NCBI RefSeq assembly: GCF_005860765.1
Contig: NZ_VCEI01000011.1
Span: 372,001 to 436,000, forward strand
Direction of reading: 5' to 3'
Length of the DNA: 64,000 nt
From: Dyadobacter sediminis
Lineage (GTDB): Bacteria > Bacteroidota > Bacteroidia > Cytophagales > Spirosomataceae
The notes below the pieces were generated by a model. It had not been told where the DNA came from, did no database searches, and saw nothing but the letters and a program-made list of their open reading frames with translations. Within the stretch, counting starts at the first letter, position 1. Every line of letters starts with the position of its first letter. Shown one piece after another: positions 49,119-57,850 of this stretch. The position numbers and the translations under genes are program-made.

Positions 49119-52100
49119 GTGGAAAATAAAAGACGCGTATGGCTGTGGGTAATGGTGCTATTGTTTGCAGCATTTGCAGGCGGCCTTGCTGCTCGTAAAA
49201 TGCGGTCGTATGCTGAATACCCGAAAGCGAAGTCAGCTCCTGTTCCGGTTTATGTGGAACCGCCCTTCAGGCACTCCATGCTGTCCCGTCCGGATTCATT
49301 AAGAGATGCAGGAAATTTTGATCTTGCACATGATGCTTATCTTGCAACGGCAGCCTGTTTCCTGGAAAATAAAAACTGGAAAGGTTATGTGTGGTCGTTG
49401 AATGCTGCAGGCAGTACCGGGATAAGAGGCAAATACCATGATAACGGGCTTGCGGCACTTCAGAAAGCACTTCGGGCAGGGAAACAGCACCTCGGAGTTA
49501 ACCACCGGTATGTAAGCAACACCTTTTATTTTTTAGGAGAATATTATTACCTGATCTCGAATGCATCCAAATCACTTGCTTGTCATAAGCAGGCGTTAAA
49601 ATGCCGGATATACCTGTTCGGGAAAAACGGCAATATGGTTGCCGACAGTTACCAGCAAATTGCTCAGGTATATCAATATCTCGTATTCGATTATGCCAAA
49701 GCAGAAGCCTATATGGACTCTGTACTGCAAATCACCCGAAAGGCACCTGAGCGGAATTTACGGGATGAAGCAAGTATCTGTTACGACCTGATGGCAGTCA
49801 ACCGCCTGAAAGGTGATCTGGAACGGGCGTTGCTTTATGCGAACAAATATATGGTTATGGCGGAGGAACTTGGCGACAGTAATCTGCTGGAACTGGCGCA
49901 CAGCACAACCGGCAGCATTTACTATTCACAGGCTGATTACAGGAATTCGATCCTTCATTTAAGAAAGGCCATCGGATTGAATCGTACGAACAAACCGGCG
50001 ATCAGCGGACAAAACAACATTTCCTATTACTATAATGACCTTGGAAATGCATTTTTGCAAACGGGTAATTTCCGGATGGCAGCCCGATCCTTTCATGATG
50101 CACTGAAAGCACCTGACAGTTCCTTATCTTCGGACACATTGTCTGTTACCAACAGTTATGCTTCTTTAGGAAATCTGTATCTGAAACAACAGCAATTTGA
50201 TTCTGCAAGGTTTTATTTTGATAAATGCCTTTCCGGCCGGCTTGCTTACTATGGCGGCAAACATTATAAAACATCTCAGGCGTATAAAAATCTGGCTGAT
50301 ATTTCTTACCAGACCAGTCGGTTTGACCATGCGCTCGCAAATTATCAGCTGGCATTGATTGCTGCTGTTCCGGAATTTATCCAGACTGAAATTTCAGCTG
50401 TGCCCACGGTTGCAATGATCGGAGCCCGGTATGAACTGATCGATATCCTTGGCTCAAAAGGAAAAGCTTTGATACAGAATTATCTAAAAAACAGCCATAA
50501 CCAGGCAGATCTGATTCTTTCATTATCCTGCTTTCGGACGGCCGACAGCCTGATCCAGAAGTATGCAGAATCGTATGGTTCGGAAAGTTCCAGGTTATCG
50601 CTTGCACAGGAGAGCCATGCCATTTATGAGCAGGCGCTGGCCTGCACCTTGTTACTAAGCGACGCTACGCACCAGGTGATTTACAATTCCTATGCATTCT
50701 ATTTTATGGAAAGAAGTAAAAGCCAGCTTCTTCTTCAGGGGATCAGACGGGCTGAACAGTTGAATACCAAACTGATTCCGGATACGCTCCGGAACCTGGA
50801 AAAGGAATTGAGTTTCAGAATAAACACGCTGCAACAGCAACAGGAAGAGCATGTAAACAGCAACCACAATGAAAAAGAAATTCAGAAAATAAGGAGCCAG
50901 TTACTGGAAGTCAATATGCAGTACCGGAATTTGCAAAAAAGGATGGATACGAGATACCCGTTTCTAAAAACTTCGGAAACAGACAAACAATCCATATCAC
51001 TTCACGATTTGCAGCAAAACCTGAAAGATACTTCCCGGCAGTTCATCATGTACTTTTGGGGGGACAGCAGCATCTATATGCTGGGAATTACCGCGCGGAA
51101 AAGCAAATTTGTCCGGATTTCAAAAACGAAAACCTTGATGGAGACATTTACAGGCTTCGTCCGGAATCTTTCCGGGAAAGATGAGCTGCCGGGTACCAAA
51201 ATGGATCATGAGTGTGCTTTTGAGGTTTATACCCGTCAAGCCTATGGTTTGTACCAAAACCTCGTTAAACCTGCTTTACTGCTATCCGGTGACAACGCCG
51301 GAACATCCGAAAAACCACTTGCAAAACTGGTTATCATTCCGGACGGTCCACTGGCTTATTTGCCTTTCAGTACACTTCTGACCAGACTGCCGCGGCACGG
51401 ACATGCCGATTACCAAAGTCTTTCCTATCTGCTGCTTCGGTATCAAAGCAGTTATGCTTATTCCGCCACATTACTTGCACATCAGGAACAGCAATCCGGC
51501 TCTGCCCGAAGCGGCGTACTGGCTATGGCCTATTCAGCGGATGCTTCCGGTTCTGCCGGACAACAACATAGGCAGGATCAAATTCCGGGAACAGTCAGGG
51601 AACTGGCGGCCATTTCGCGTATCATGAAAGGTCTGTACCTGAAAGGAAATGAAGCCACTGAACAGACTTTCCTAAACAATGCTTCGAAATATCAGATCAT
51701 CCACCTTGCTGTGCATGGAAGAACGGATGAAAAAAGCAAATATGAAAGCAGAATTCTCTTTAATGCGGAAAGCAACCGGCCGGGCGATGGAATATTGTAC
51801 GCACACGAACTCTACAATCTGCAACTGGGTGCCAGGCTTGTTGTATTAAGTGCATGTGAAACCGCCCTCGGCAGGCTCTTTTCAGGCGAAGGAGTGTTCA
51901 GCATGGCCCGGGGTTTCACCTTTGGAGGCTGCCCTTCCCTGATTATGAGTTTATGGAAGGTTGATGATTCTGCTACTGCCGATTTGATGGCACATTTATA
52001 TGAAGGACTTCAGACCGGATTAAGTATCAATGAATCCCTTGAATCTTCACAGCGCAACTATTTGCGTACGCACGATGAGCTAACGGCCCACCCGCGTTAC

Positions 52101-52229
52101 TGGGCAGGCTTTATTGCATCCGGTAATATGGCTCCCATCGAAACGGGTTGGCCATATCAATGGCTAGCAATGTTTACAACAGCTGTTTTTCTGATCACGC
52201 TGTTTCTGGTTCAAAATAAATACAGGTGA
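49119..52229 (+). CDS. TPR-CHAT domain protein (caspase-like peptidase fold)
   Basis: 1036 residues from a GTG. An N-terminal membrane anchor (VWLWVMVLLFAAFAGGLAA) is followed by at least eight TPR units (about 60-500; YVSNTFYFLGEYYYLISNASKSLACHKQAL, NNISYYYNDLGNAFLQTGNFRMAARSFHDAL), a coiled coil (about 560-610), then a CHAT domain (about 720-1005). The His is in IIHLAVHGRTDE and the Cys in VVLSACETALGRLFSGEGVFSMARGF, the caspase-type dyad, with TFGGCPSLIMSLWKVDD after it. A second helix (MFTTAVFLITLFLV) ends the protein. The TPR and CHAT parts would thus lie on the same side of the inner membrane. It faces a sigma/anti-sigma pair on the opposite strand. Substrate unknown. Confidence 0.9.
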   Translation: MENKRRVWLWVMVLLFAAFAGGLAARKMRSYAEYPKAKSAPVPVYVEPPFRHSMLSRPDSLRDAGNFDLAHDAYLATAACFLENKNWKGYVWSLNAAGSTGIRGKYHDNGLAALQKALRAGKQHLGVNHRYVSNTFYFLGEYYYLISNASKSLACHKQALKCRIYLFGKNGNMVADSYQQIAQVYQYLVFDYAKAEAYMDSVLQITRKAPERNLRDEASICYDLMAVNRLKGDLERALLYANKYMVMAEELGDSNLLELAHSTTGSIYYSQADYRNSILHLRKAIGLNRTNKPAISGQNNISYYYNDLGNAFLQTGNFRMAARSFHDALKAPDSSLSSDTLSVTNSYASLGNLYLKQQQFDSARFYFDKCLSGRLAYYGGKHYKTSQAYKNLADISYQTSRFDHALANYQLALIAAVPEFIQTEISAVPTVAMIGARYELIDILGSKGKALIQNYLKNSHNQADLILSLSCFRTADSLIQKYAESYGSESSRLSLAQESHAIYEQALACTLLLSDATHQVIYNSYAFYFMERSKSQLLLQGIRRAEQLNTKLIPDTLRNLEKELSFRINTLQQQQEEHVNSNHNEKEIQKIRSQLLEVNMQYRNLQKRMDTRYPFLKTSETDKQSISLHDLQQNLKDTSRQFIMYFWGDSSIYMLGITARKSKFVRISKTKTLMETFTGFVRNLSGKDELPGTKMDHECAFEVYTRQAYGLYQNLVKPALLLSGDNAGTSEKPLAKLVIIPDGPLAYLPFSTLLTRLPRHGHADYQSLSYLLLRYQSSYAYSATLLAHQEQQSGSARSGVLAMAYSADASGSAGQQHRQDQIPGTVRELAAISRIMKGLYLKGNEATEQTFLNNASKYQIIHLAVHGRTDEKSKYESRILFNAESNRPGDGILYAHELYNLQLGARLVVLSACETALGRLFSGEGVFSMARGFTFGGCPSLIMSLWKVDDSATADLMAHLYEGLQTGLSINESLESSQRNYLRTHDELTAHPRYWAGFIASGNMAPIETGWPYQWLAMFTTAVFLITLFLVQNKYR

Positions 52230-52244
52230 TTCTCGCAGACTGAT

Positions 52245-52460
52245 TTAGCGTGAAGGTTTGCGCTTGACAGGTTGCTTGGGCGTGTCAGTACCGTCTTTTG
52301 ATGTACTTCTCGTCGAAGTTTCTTTTCTTATTGGAGCCGGCTGAATGATGGGGTTGTCCGTTTTAGGGTAATCTCTGTTCAGTTGAAGCGCCGGATGAAA
52401 AGGGGTATTTTGACGTTTTTGACCCTTGATGAAGTTTGGAAAATAAAAAGATGCATTCAT
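52245..52460 (-). CDS. Small basic, proline-rich hypothetical protein
   Basis: 71 residues rich in Pro, Lys, Arg, Thr and Ser (IIQPAPIRKETSTRSTSKDGTDTPKQPVKRKPSR) with no hydrophobic segment; predicted disordered. It lies between the convergent TPR-CHAT gene (15 nt away) and the anti-sigma-like gene, on the strand of the latter and possibly at the end of that operon. It could be chance. If real, its place between a caspase-like protein and a sigma circuit is notable. Confidence 0.4.
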   Translation of the reverse strand: MNASFYFPNFIKGQKRQNTPFHPALQLNRDYPKTDNPIIQPAPIRKETSTRSTSKDGTDTPKQPVKRKPSR

Positions 52461-52534
52461 GGTTATTTCAGAGTTAAATGGTTGAAAATCTGAGCAGATC
52501 TTTTTTATTCAAGTTAAAATGAATTTCACAGATT

Positions 52535-53293
52535 TCAAAGTTCAGACAAAAGCTGGTTCGCTTTCCGTGCGTAAATTCCGGATTGTTTTCCAAGCTCCTG
52601 CAGGACTGACTTGGCCGGAGCAGTCTTATTTTGTTTCAAATAGGTCAGTGCCAGATACCATTGTCCTTGCTTGTAAAACAGGCTATCCGGATCATGCACG
52701 ACTTTCTTCAGGCTGGATTCGGCAAGTTGGTATTGATCTGTCTCCAGATAAGAAATTCCCAGAATCAAAAGCCAGCCTGTGCTGTCCGCTTGCCCGGATG
52801 CCAGTTTTTTCAGGAGCGGAATCGCTTTTTGATAATCGTTGTTTTCATAGGACCGGACTGCAAGCTGTTGCCATGAAGCCAGCGTATCTCCGCGGGTTAC
52901 GCTGGCTAAAACCGTACTTGGGTAAGGTTCATAATACCGGGTAAACAGATTTTCGCCCGAAGAAGGCCGTTCCCACCAGAAAAAAATACCTGTCAGAAGC
53001 ATGGCTGCCAAACCGGCTGCCCAGCCCCAAACCGGCATTCGCCTGCTTTTTTTTACCACAGGATCCTGCAAAGGAACAACCGGTGCTTCCTTCCGCAGGT
53101 CGGCGAGGTGCTTTCTGAAATGGGTTTTTTTACTTTCGAGCGTAATGCCGTTCATCAGCAGTTCATGGATTTCCAGTTCTTTTTGCAGCCCGGGATCCGA
53201 TGCAAGCTTTTGCTGAAAATCGGAGCGTTGCTTCGCTGTAAGCCTTTTGTGCAGGTAATCGTCCAGTAACTGGATTCTTTCTTCTTCATTCAT
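52535..53293 (-). CDS. Anti-sigma-like membrane protein with TPR repeats
   Basis: About 252 residues from the ATG at 53293 (MNEEERIQLLDDYLHKRLTAKQRSDF); the frame is open to 53371 but the extra residues are unlike the family and overlap the sigma gene. The cytosolic N-terminus (1-85) has the zinc-finger-less anti-sigma look (DDYLHKRLTAKQRSDFQQKLASDPGLQKELEIHELL). One membrane helix follows (MPVWGWAAGLAAMLLTGIFFWW, about 95-116), then a periplasmic domain with about three TPR units (WQQLAVRSYENNDYQKAIPLLKKLASG, GWLLILGISYLETDQYQLAESSLKKV, GQWYLALTYLKQNKTAPAKSVLQEL). It lies 50 nt downstream of the sigma gene and probably restrains that factor. Confidence 0.85.
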   Translation of the reverse strand: MNEEERIQLLDDYLHKRLTAKQRSDFQQKLASDPGLQKELEIHELLMNGITLESKKTHFRKHLADLRKEAPVVPLQDPVVKKSRRMPVWGWAAGLAAMLLTGIFFWWERPSSGENLFTRYYEPYPSTVLASVTRGDTLASWQQLAVRSYENNDYQKAIPLLKKLASGQADSTGWLLILGISYLETDQYQLAESSLKKVVHDPDSLFYKQGQWYLALTYLKQNKTAPAKSVLQELGKQSGIYARKANQLLSEL

Positions 53294-53343
53294 GACTGAA
53301 ATAGTTGAAATAGGAATTATGCTTTTCCAATACTTACAAAAGT

Positions 53344-53937
53344 TTACGGATCCATACCCGTCATTACGCACTTTCGAAGCTCGGCAAGGCAGCGTGCTTT
53401 CTGGCTTTTAACGACATCTTCATTCTTGTACCCAAGTAAAAATGCAATTTCTTTCATTGATTTTTTTTCAGCATAATACAAATCGAGAATGGAATGGCAT
53501 GCGCCGGAAAGTTTCCTTTTGCAGCGCGCCACGAGTTCCAGCTGTTGCTCCTGCTGATCGGTCTCTATTGATATAAATTGCATTTGCCCGCTGTTGAACA
53601 TTTCCGATTCCAGTTCTTCAGTTTCCAGACTATACATGTTTTTACCTCTGATTTTGCGGTAAATCATGTATTTGCCGATGCTGAACAAGTAGCTTTTCAA
53701 GCTGGCTTTTATATTTTCCAGTTTCCCCAGTACTATTTTTTGAAACAGTGCTTCCATGGCGTCCTGATAGATATCCTCTGCCTCCAGGGCGCCCAATGTA
53801 TACGTGTTATGTGCCCACCGGATGAAAGAAGTCCGGTTTGTCCGGTAAAAATCATCCAGCAATCCATACTTCCCCTCCACTACTTCTGCCATCAGTTTGA
53901 TATCCTGCTGGCTTAGGCTAAATGGTGCATCCTGCAT
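53344..53937 (-). CDS. RNA polymerase ECF-type sigma factor
   Basis: 197 residues. Region 2 is at about 25-105 (FYRTNRTSFIRWAHNTYTLGALEAEDIYQDAMEALFQKIV, LKSYLFSIGKYMIYRKIRGK) and region 4 at about 135-190 (RCKRKLSGACHSILDLYYAEKKSMKEIAFLLGYKNEDVVKSQKARCLAELRK). It is first in an operon with the TPR anti-sigma-like gene. The astacin-like gene diverges upstream. Targets are not evident. Confidence 0.92.
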   Translation of the reverse strand: MQDAPFSLSQQDIKLMAEVVEGKYGLLDDFYRTNRTSFIRWAHNTYTLGALEAEDIYQDAMEALFQKIVLGKLENIKASLKSYLFSIGKYMIYRKIRGKNMYSLETEELESEMFNSGQMQFISIETDQQEQQLELVARCKRKLSGACHSILDLYYAEKKSMKEIAFLLGYKNEDVVKSQKARCLAELRKCVMTGMDP

Positions 53938-54202
53938 ATACTCAGTGCGGTTTTATGAAGAAGGTAAACCAAAGAAGTGGATTGCAAGTAAAGAAAGGTT
54001 CAGCAATTAAGATGCCTGGAAAAAATATTTTAATGAATCTGTTTACCTTTTTTTGTTTGGAGCACCAACAGTCAGATAATCAATTTAACCTTTATCAAAT
54101 CATGGGAAATGAATTGCTATACAGTCAGGGTTCGGCCTGACCTCATCAATCTGCCAATCCGTACATTTAACAATCATTTATTCACAGATCAAACTTACAA
54201 TC

Positions 54203-55780
54203 ATGAAAAAAATGTATTTTTTCATCAGGACCATTCTGGCCTTTGGTGCCACCGTTTACCTTTCAGGTTGCAAAGACACATTCGATGAAGTGCATGTAGC
54301 TGAATCAAAATCAGACAGTTCGGTTTCCGTTCCTATGGAAGAAGCTTTTCCGGGCCAAACCGGTATCGTGAAGCAGGGCAAGCTGTACGGCATTCCTGTT
54401 TATTACTCCGAAATACAAAATCAGGCTGTTTTCGAAGGAGATATTATATTGTCAAAAGAACAGCTGAGTACCACCGGTTTACCGGACAGTACCTTCCGAA
54501 ATGGCCGGACAGAAGGAACGGGCAGGTCTTCCAATGCAGCACGCTGGCCCGGGAATACGGTATATTACAAGATCGATCCCGCTCTGCCCAATCAGGCCCG
54601 TGTTTATGCGGCTATCAAAGAGTGGGAAACGTATACGCCACTGCGTTTTGTATTGCGTACAAGCCAGGCCAATTATGTGACTTTCCGGCCCGGGAGCGGA
54701 TGTTCTTCCCACGTCGGTATGATCGGAGGGCAGCAATATATCAATCTGGCGTCCAGTTGTTCAACCGGGAATACTGTTCATGAAATTGCCCATGCAATAG
54801 GAATGTGGCATGAACAGAGCCGGGTTGACAGGGACAAGTACGTTAAAATACTGTGGGAAAATATTCTACCGGGTTACGAGCACAATTTCAAGACCTATGC
54901 ACAGCAGAACATGGATGGATTCGATTACAGCAGCATGGATCTGGGTTCCATCATGATGTATGATTCCTATGCTTTTACTAAAAACGGCAAGCCGACAATT
55001 ACCCGGCTGAATGGCAGCACGTATACGGTACAGCGCAATGCGCTGGCGAGCCGGGATATAGGCTGCTCGGTTTCCATGTATTCCAATCTGTATACCGTAA
55101 AAGGCGACCGGTTATATGCAGTGAGTGCTTCTACAGGCCAGCGATCGGACCTGGGCGGGTCATGGACCGGAACTGAAGCGCTCGTATCCTATAACAACAC
55201 GCTCTACGGAGTTCAGGCAGGGCATTTATGGAAAACAGACCGGCTCAACGGTAACTATGTATCCATGGGCCCTGACTATGGCGGTACGCTGGCAATGACC
55301 GTGTTGAATAACTACTTGTATGTAATACAACTGGGAAGCCTCTGGCAGGTAAATCCGTTGACCGGGGCTTATGCCAAGATCGGAACGGCAAACTGGAACG
55401 GCAGCACGGCCATGACCGCCTATAATGGTCAGCTGTTTGTAGTGAAAGGCGATTACCTTTACAGGGTTAATCCGACCAATGGAAACTATCAGTCCATGGG
55501 GCCAACTTACCAGGGAACGACGGACATGGCTGTTTTGAATGGCAGCATCTATCTGGTGGAATCCAACAGGTTGTGGCGCGTCAATCCTGTTACGGGCAGT
55601 TATGTACAGGTTGGCACCGAAGATTGGTCAGGAACCACCGCCATGACTTCACTGAACGGGTACTTGTATGTTGTGCAAGGAGATGTATTGTACCGGGTTG
55701 CATACAACGGCACGTGGAAAGCCTTGTCTTCCGGTTGGACCGGGGTCAACTATATTGCATCGATCAGCCAGCCATATTGA
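54203..55780 (+). CDS. Astacin-like (M12A) metallopeptidase lipoprotein with propeller domain
   Basis: 525 residues. A lipoprotein signal peptide ends in LSGC (Cys near 22). The propeptide-like stretch leads to the catalytic domain (about 110-290) with WPGNTVYYKIDP, the zinc motif HEIAHAIGMWHEQSR (about 193-207) and the Met-turn SIMMYDSYAF. The C-terminus holds six repeats of about 38 residues (LYTVKGDRLYAV, LYGVQAGHLWKT, LYVIQLGSLWQV, LFVVKGDYLYRV, IYLVESNRLWRV, LYVVQGDVLYRV), predicting a six-unit beta-propeller that may bind glycans or proteins. No T9SS tail, so it is probably a periplasmic or surface lipoprotein. It diverges from the ECF sigma gene. Confidence 0.92.
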   Translation: MKKMYFFIRTILAFGATVYLSGCKDTFDEVHVAESKSDSSVSVPMEEAFPGQTGIVKQGKLYGIPVYYSEIQNQAVFEGDIILSKEQLSTTGLPDSTFRNGRTEGTGRSSNAARWPGNTVYYKIDPALPNQARVYAAIKEWETYTPLRFVLRTSQANYVTFRPGSGCSSHVGMIGGQQYINLASSCSTGNTVHEIAHAIGMWHEQSRVDRDKYVKILWENILPGYEHNFKTYAQQNMDGFDYSSMDLGSIMMYDSYAFTKNGKPTITRLNGSTYTVQRNALASRDIGCSVSMYSNLYTVKGDRLYAVSASTGQRSDLGGSWTGTEALVSYNNTLYGVQAGHLWKTDRLNGNYVSMGPDYGGTLAMTVLNNYLYVIQLGSLWQVNPLTGAYAKIGTANWNGSTAMTAYNGQLFVVKGDYLYRVNPTNGNYQSMGPTYQGTTDMAVLNGSIYLVESNRLWRVNPVTGSYVQVGTEDWSGTTAMTSLNGYLYVVQGDVLYRVAYNGTWKALSSGWTGVNYIASISQPY

Positions 55781-55797
55781 TTTTTTCAGATCCAGCA

Positions 55798-55840
55798 AAG
55801 ACTTATCCGGATTATAACAGCAATAATCCGGATAAGTCTT
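55798..55840 (+). terminator. Strong terminator of the astacin-like gene
   Basis: Perfect 18-bp inverted repeat AAGACTTATCCGGATTAT / ATAATCCGGATAAGTCTT (55798-55815 with 55823-55840) around a 7-nt loop, 18 nt past the stop. Confidence 0.88.
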
Positions 55841-55959
55841 AATCCTTACTTTACACAATTATAGTGCTGTGCCGACACTTTTCATATCTTTTGCCAGCGA
55901 TACTGGTTTGCTTCGTGTGCTAATTCTGTGTTTTACATTCACCTGATGAATTGGGATGA

Positions 55960-56211
55960 GGTGAACAATCGAAGGACTATCATTTCACGGAACGGGAAAA
56001 GCACATTCCCGGCTTTTTGGTATCGGATTGCAGCTATAAACGGATTGCGGCGGCATGCGGTATTTCTTGCAACACGGTAAATAATCCTATCCGAAATAGC
56101 TGTGACAAGTTGTACGTAACAGTACGACGGAGGCAGTCAGTCTGGCTAGCAGGGAAAGGCTGGTGGAAGTCAGCTGCAAAGACGTTGCAATCAGCGCGTG
56201 TAACAAAGTGA
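55960..56211 (+). pseudogene. Remnant of a LuxR-type (GerE) HTH regulator
   Basis: An open frame without a start reads ...DYHFTEREKHIPGFLVSDCSYKRIAAACGISCNTVNNPIRNSCDKLYV.... This is the LuxR/NarL-family HTH (L-T-x-R-E-x-x-I-L, SYKxIA, GIS-x-NTV-x-N-H-I-R-N-I-Y-x-K-L) with decayed key positions (Pro for His in NPIRN, Ser-Cys for Ile-Tyr). The receiver domain is missing and a TGA lies just upstream (55957-55959). It is probably the tail of a dead NarL-type response regulator. Confidence 0.7.
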
Positions 56212-56482
56212 GTCTTCCGCGTTTGTACACTTTTTCTTCACCCCAAAAAGGATTGCAGCTACCCCTTAATAGCGGGATTTTACGTCAATACGCAGCATAA
56301 GACCTTTGTGCATTGCCCAATTACCGGTAAATTGATGCTGATATACTTCATGTCAGGCCAGGAACACGTCCGGGCAGGCCGCCCAGACCAAAGTGCTGTT
56401 CTAAAACCAGGCTTTAAAATTTGGTCCTGATCCGCATCAGGGTATATCATTATATCCGGTAATTATATTGATTGAAACGCTT
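56212..56482. other. Intergenic stretch after the LuxR-type remnant
   Basis: About 270 bases; no supported gene or structure. Confidence 0.35.
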
Positions 56483-56953
56483 ATGAGGGATTTTGCAAAC
56501 TTTGACAAGCAGGAAAGTTACTTTCAGCCCAACCAGACGCACCTGGATGTACATGTCAAGCTCAGGGAAACTGCACCGGAACTGGCAGCATCGCATAAAT
56601 GGACTTACAAACTTAAAATTTTCTGCTCTGTTCCCGTTCTGTTATTCAGGCCGGAAAACAATAACTGCAACACCCTCATCCACCTGAATCATGTGCTTTT
56701 AACCAAGTTGAATGCTACGTGCTGGCTTAAAGCGGAAAAGCTGACCTTTATGCTTTTCATTTCAGATGCTTCTGTAAAAAGGGGAGTCGTTTGTGTAAAA
56801 GCAATACAGCTTTCAATCGAGGATTCGAAACTGGTCAGAAAAGCATGCAGAAGTCAACAGGGGCTTTCATACCATCAGGTAGAAAACCTGGTGGATATCA
56901 TTTATCAGCTGAACATAACCGATATCTGGCCATCGGATGGTGATGCGGAATAA
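56483..56953 (+). CDS. Hypothetical protein
   Basis: About 156 residues from the ATG at 56483 (a TTG at 56468 is also in frame). No signal peptide or membrane helix. Mixed alpha/beta composition with several Cys (KIFCSVPVLLF, NNCNTLI, ATCWLKAEKL, RGVVCVKAI, RKACRSQQ). No family recognised. It sits alone between remnants and an AT-rich stretch. Confidence 0.5.
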   Translation: MRDFANFDKQESYFQPNQTHLDVHVKLRETAPELAASHKWTYKLKIFCSVPVLLFRPENNNCNTLIHLNHVLLTKLNATCWLKAEKLTFMLFISDASVKRGVVCVKAIQLSIEDSKLVRKACRSQQGLSYHQVENLVDIIYQLNITDIWPSDGDAE

Positions 56954-57482
56954 AAACACCCGCAGACATTGTGAAAATCCAGGTTGCCTAAAAGTATTGA
57001 TCAGGTATTCTTTTAACTTGGGGTATTTCTGATTTATACCTTTCCTTGCCGCTTTATGTTCTGAGTCATGCCGGTTTTGCGGGCAATATCTTCCTTTTTA
57101 AGCATGTAGCTTTATAAAGCAGCATTCGCTTTTCTCAAACTGAGGAAATGAGGTATATGTGTGTAATTCAGTACAGCTTTATAAAAATTGTTCCACTATT
57201 TTTGTAACATCTTGATTAATAGTTAATAATTAATATTTTATTAAAATTTTTGTATAGTATTTGTTAATAGTTTGCTGCTCTTGAAAATAAAAGGAAGAGG
57301 AATTTGCCTTGCTGTCATGCGTATTCCGCAGATTTCTGTTCCTGTACCATGCGAGGCTGTATTCCTGACTATTTTTGCGGTTCGTTCTGTCCGGTATCTG
57401 GTCCGGACTTTACCGTTCCGGCTTGGAAATCGGGCCAAATTGGAATGATAGTTATGCAGGTATGCAATATATACCTACTCTC
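56954..57482. other. AT-rich intergenic region
   Basis: Includes a strongly AT-rich block near 57180-57260 (long runs of T/A and TTAATA repeats). A plus-strand frame opens at 57375 and runs into the next gene, but its first 36 codons look non-coding. Confidence 0.4.
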
Positions 57483-57722
57483 ATGGAACCTACTGACAAA
57501 CAAAGCGAAGAAGAAAAGCGGTTGATTGAGCAAAATCAGCTAAGAAGCACAGCCCTTACTGCAAAGCATCAGGCAGAAATTCTGGAATGTGAATTGAATA
57601 ACGCAAGCGAGGAATACAAATCCAAAATGCTTTTGCGTCATGCATCCGAGTTGAGCAGGTTGTCGCAGGAGTATTTCAACCAGTGGATTGATTTTACGGA
57701 AAGGCAAAAGAAAACAGGGTAA
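57483..57722 (+). CDS. Small coiled-coil hypothetical protein
   Basis: 79 residues from the ATG at 57483; the open frame extends upstream to 57375. Highly charged and helical (DKQSEEEKRLIEQNQLRSTALTAKHQAEILECELNNASEEYKSKMLLRHASELSRLSQEYF), predicted coiled coil with one Cys. No family recognised. It converges on the giant propeller gene. Confidence 0.5.
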   Translation: MEPTDKQSEEEKRLIEQNQLRSTALTAKHQAEILECELNNASEEYKSKMLLRHASELSRLSQEYFNQWIDFTERQKKTG

Positions 57723-57801
57723 GACTTGGCAAGACGGAAAAAGACCTATTCGGGTTCGTGAGGTGTCACAACTTATCAAGCTTAAAAAAAATCAATTCCG
57801 A

Positions 57802-57837
57802 ATTTAGTTGTCTGTATGCAGATACAGACAACTAAAT
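57802..57837 (-). terminator. Terminator of the double-propeller gene
   Basis: Perfect 16-bp inverted repeat ATTTAGTTGTCTGTAT / ATACAGACAACTAAAT around a 4-nt loop, 14 nt past the stop. On the minus strand a T-tract follows a few bases later. Confidence 0.85.
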
Positions 57838-57850
57838 GGAGCATGTTATT

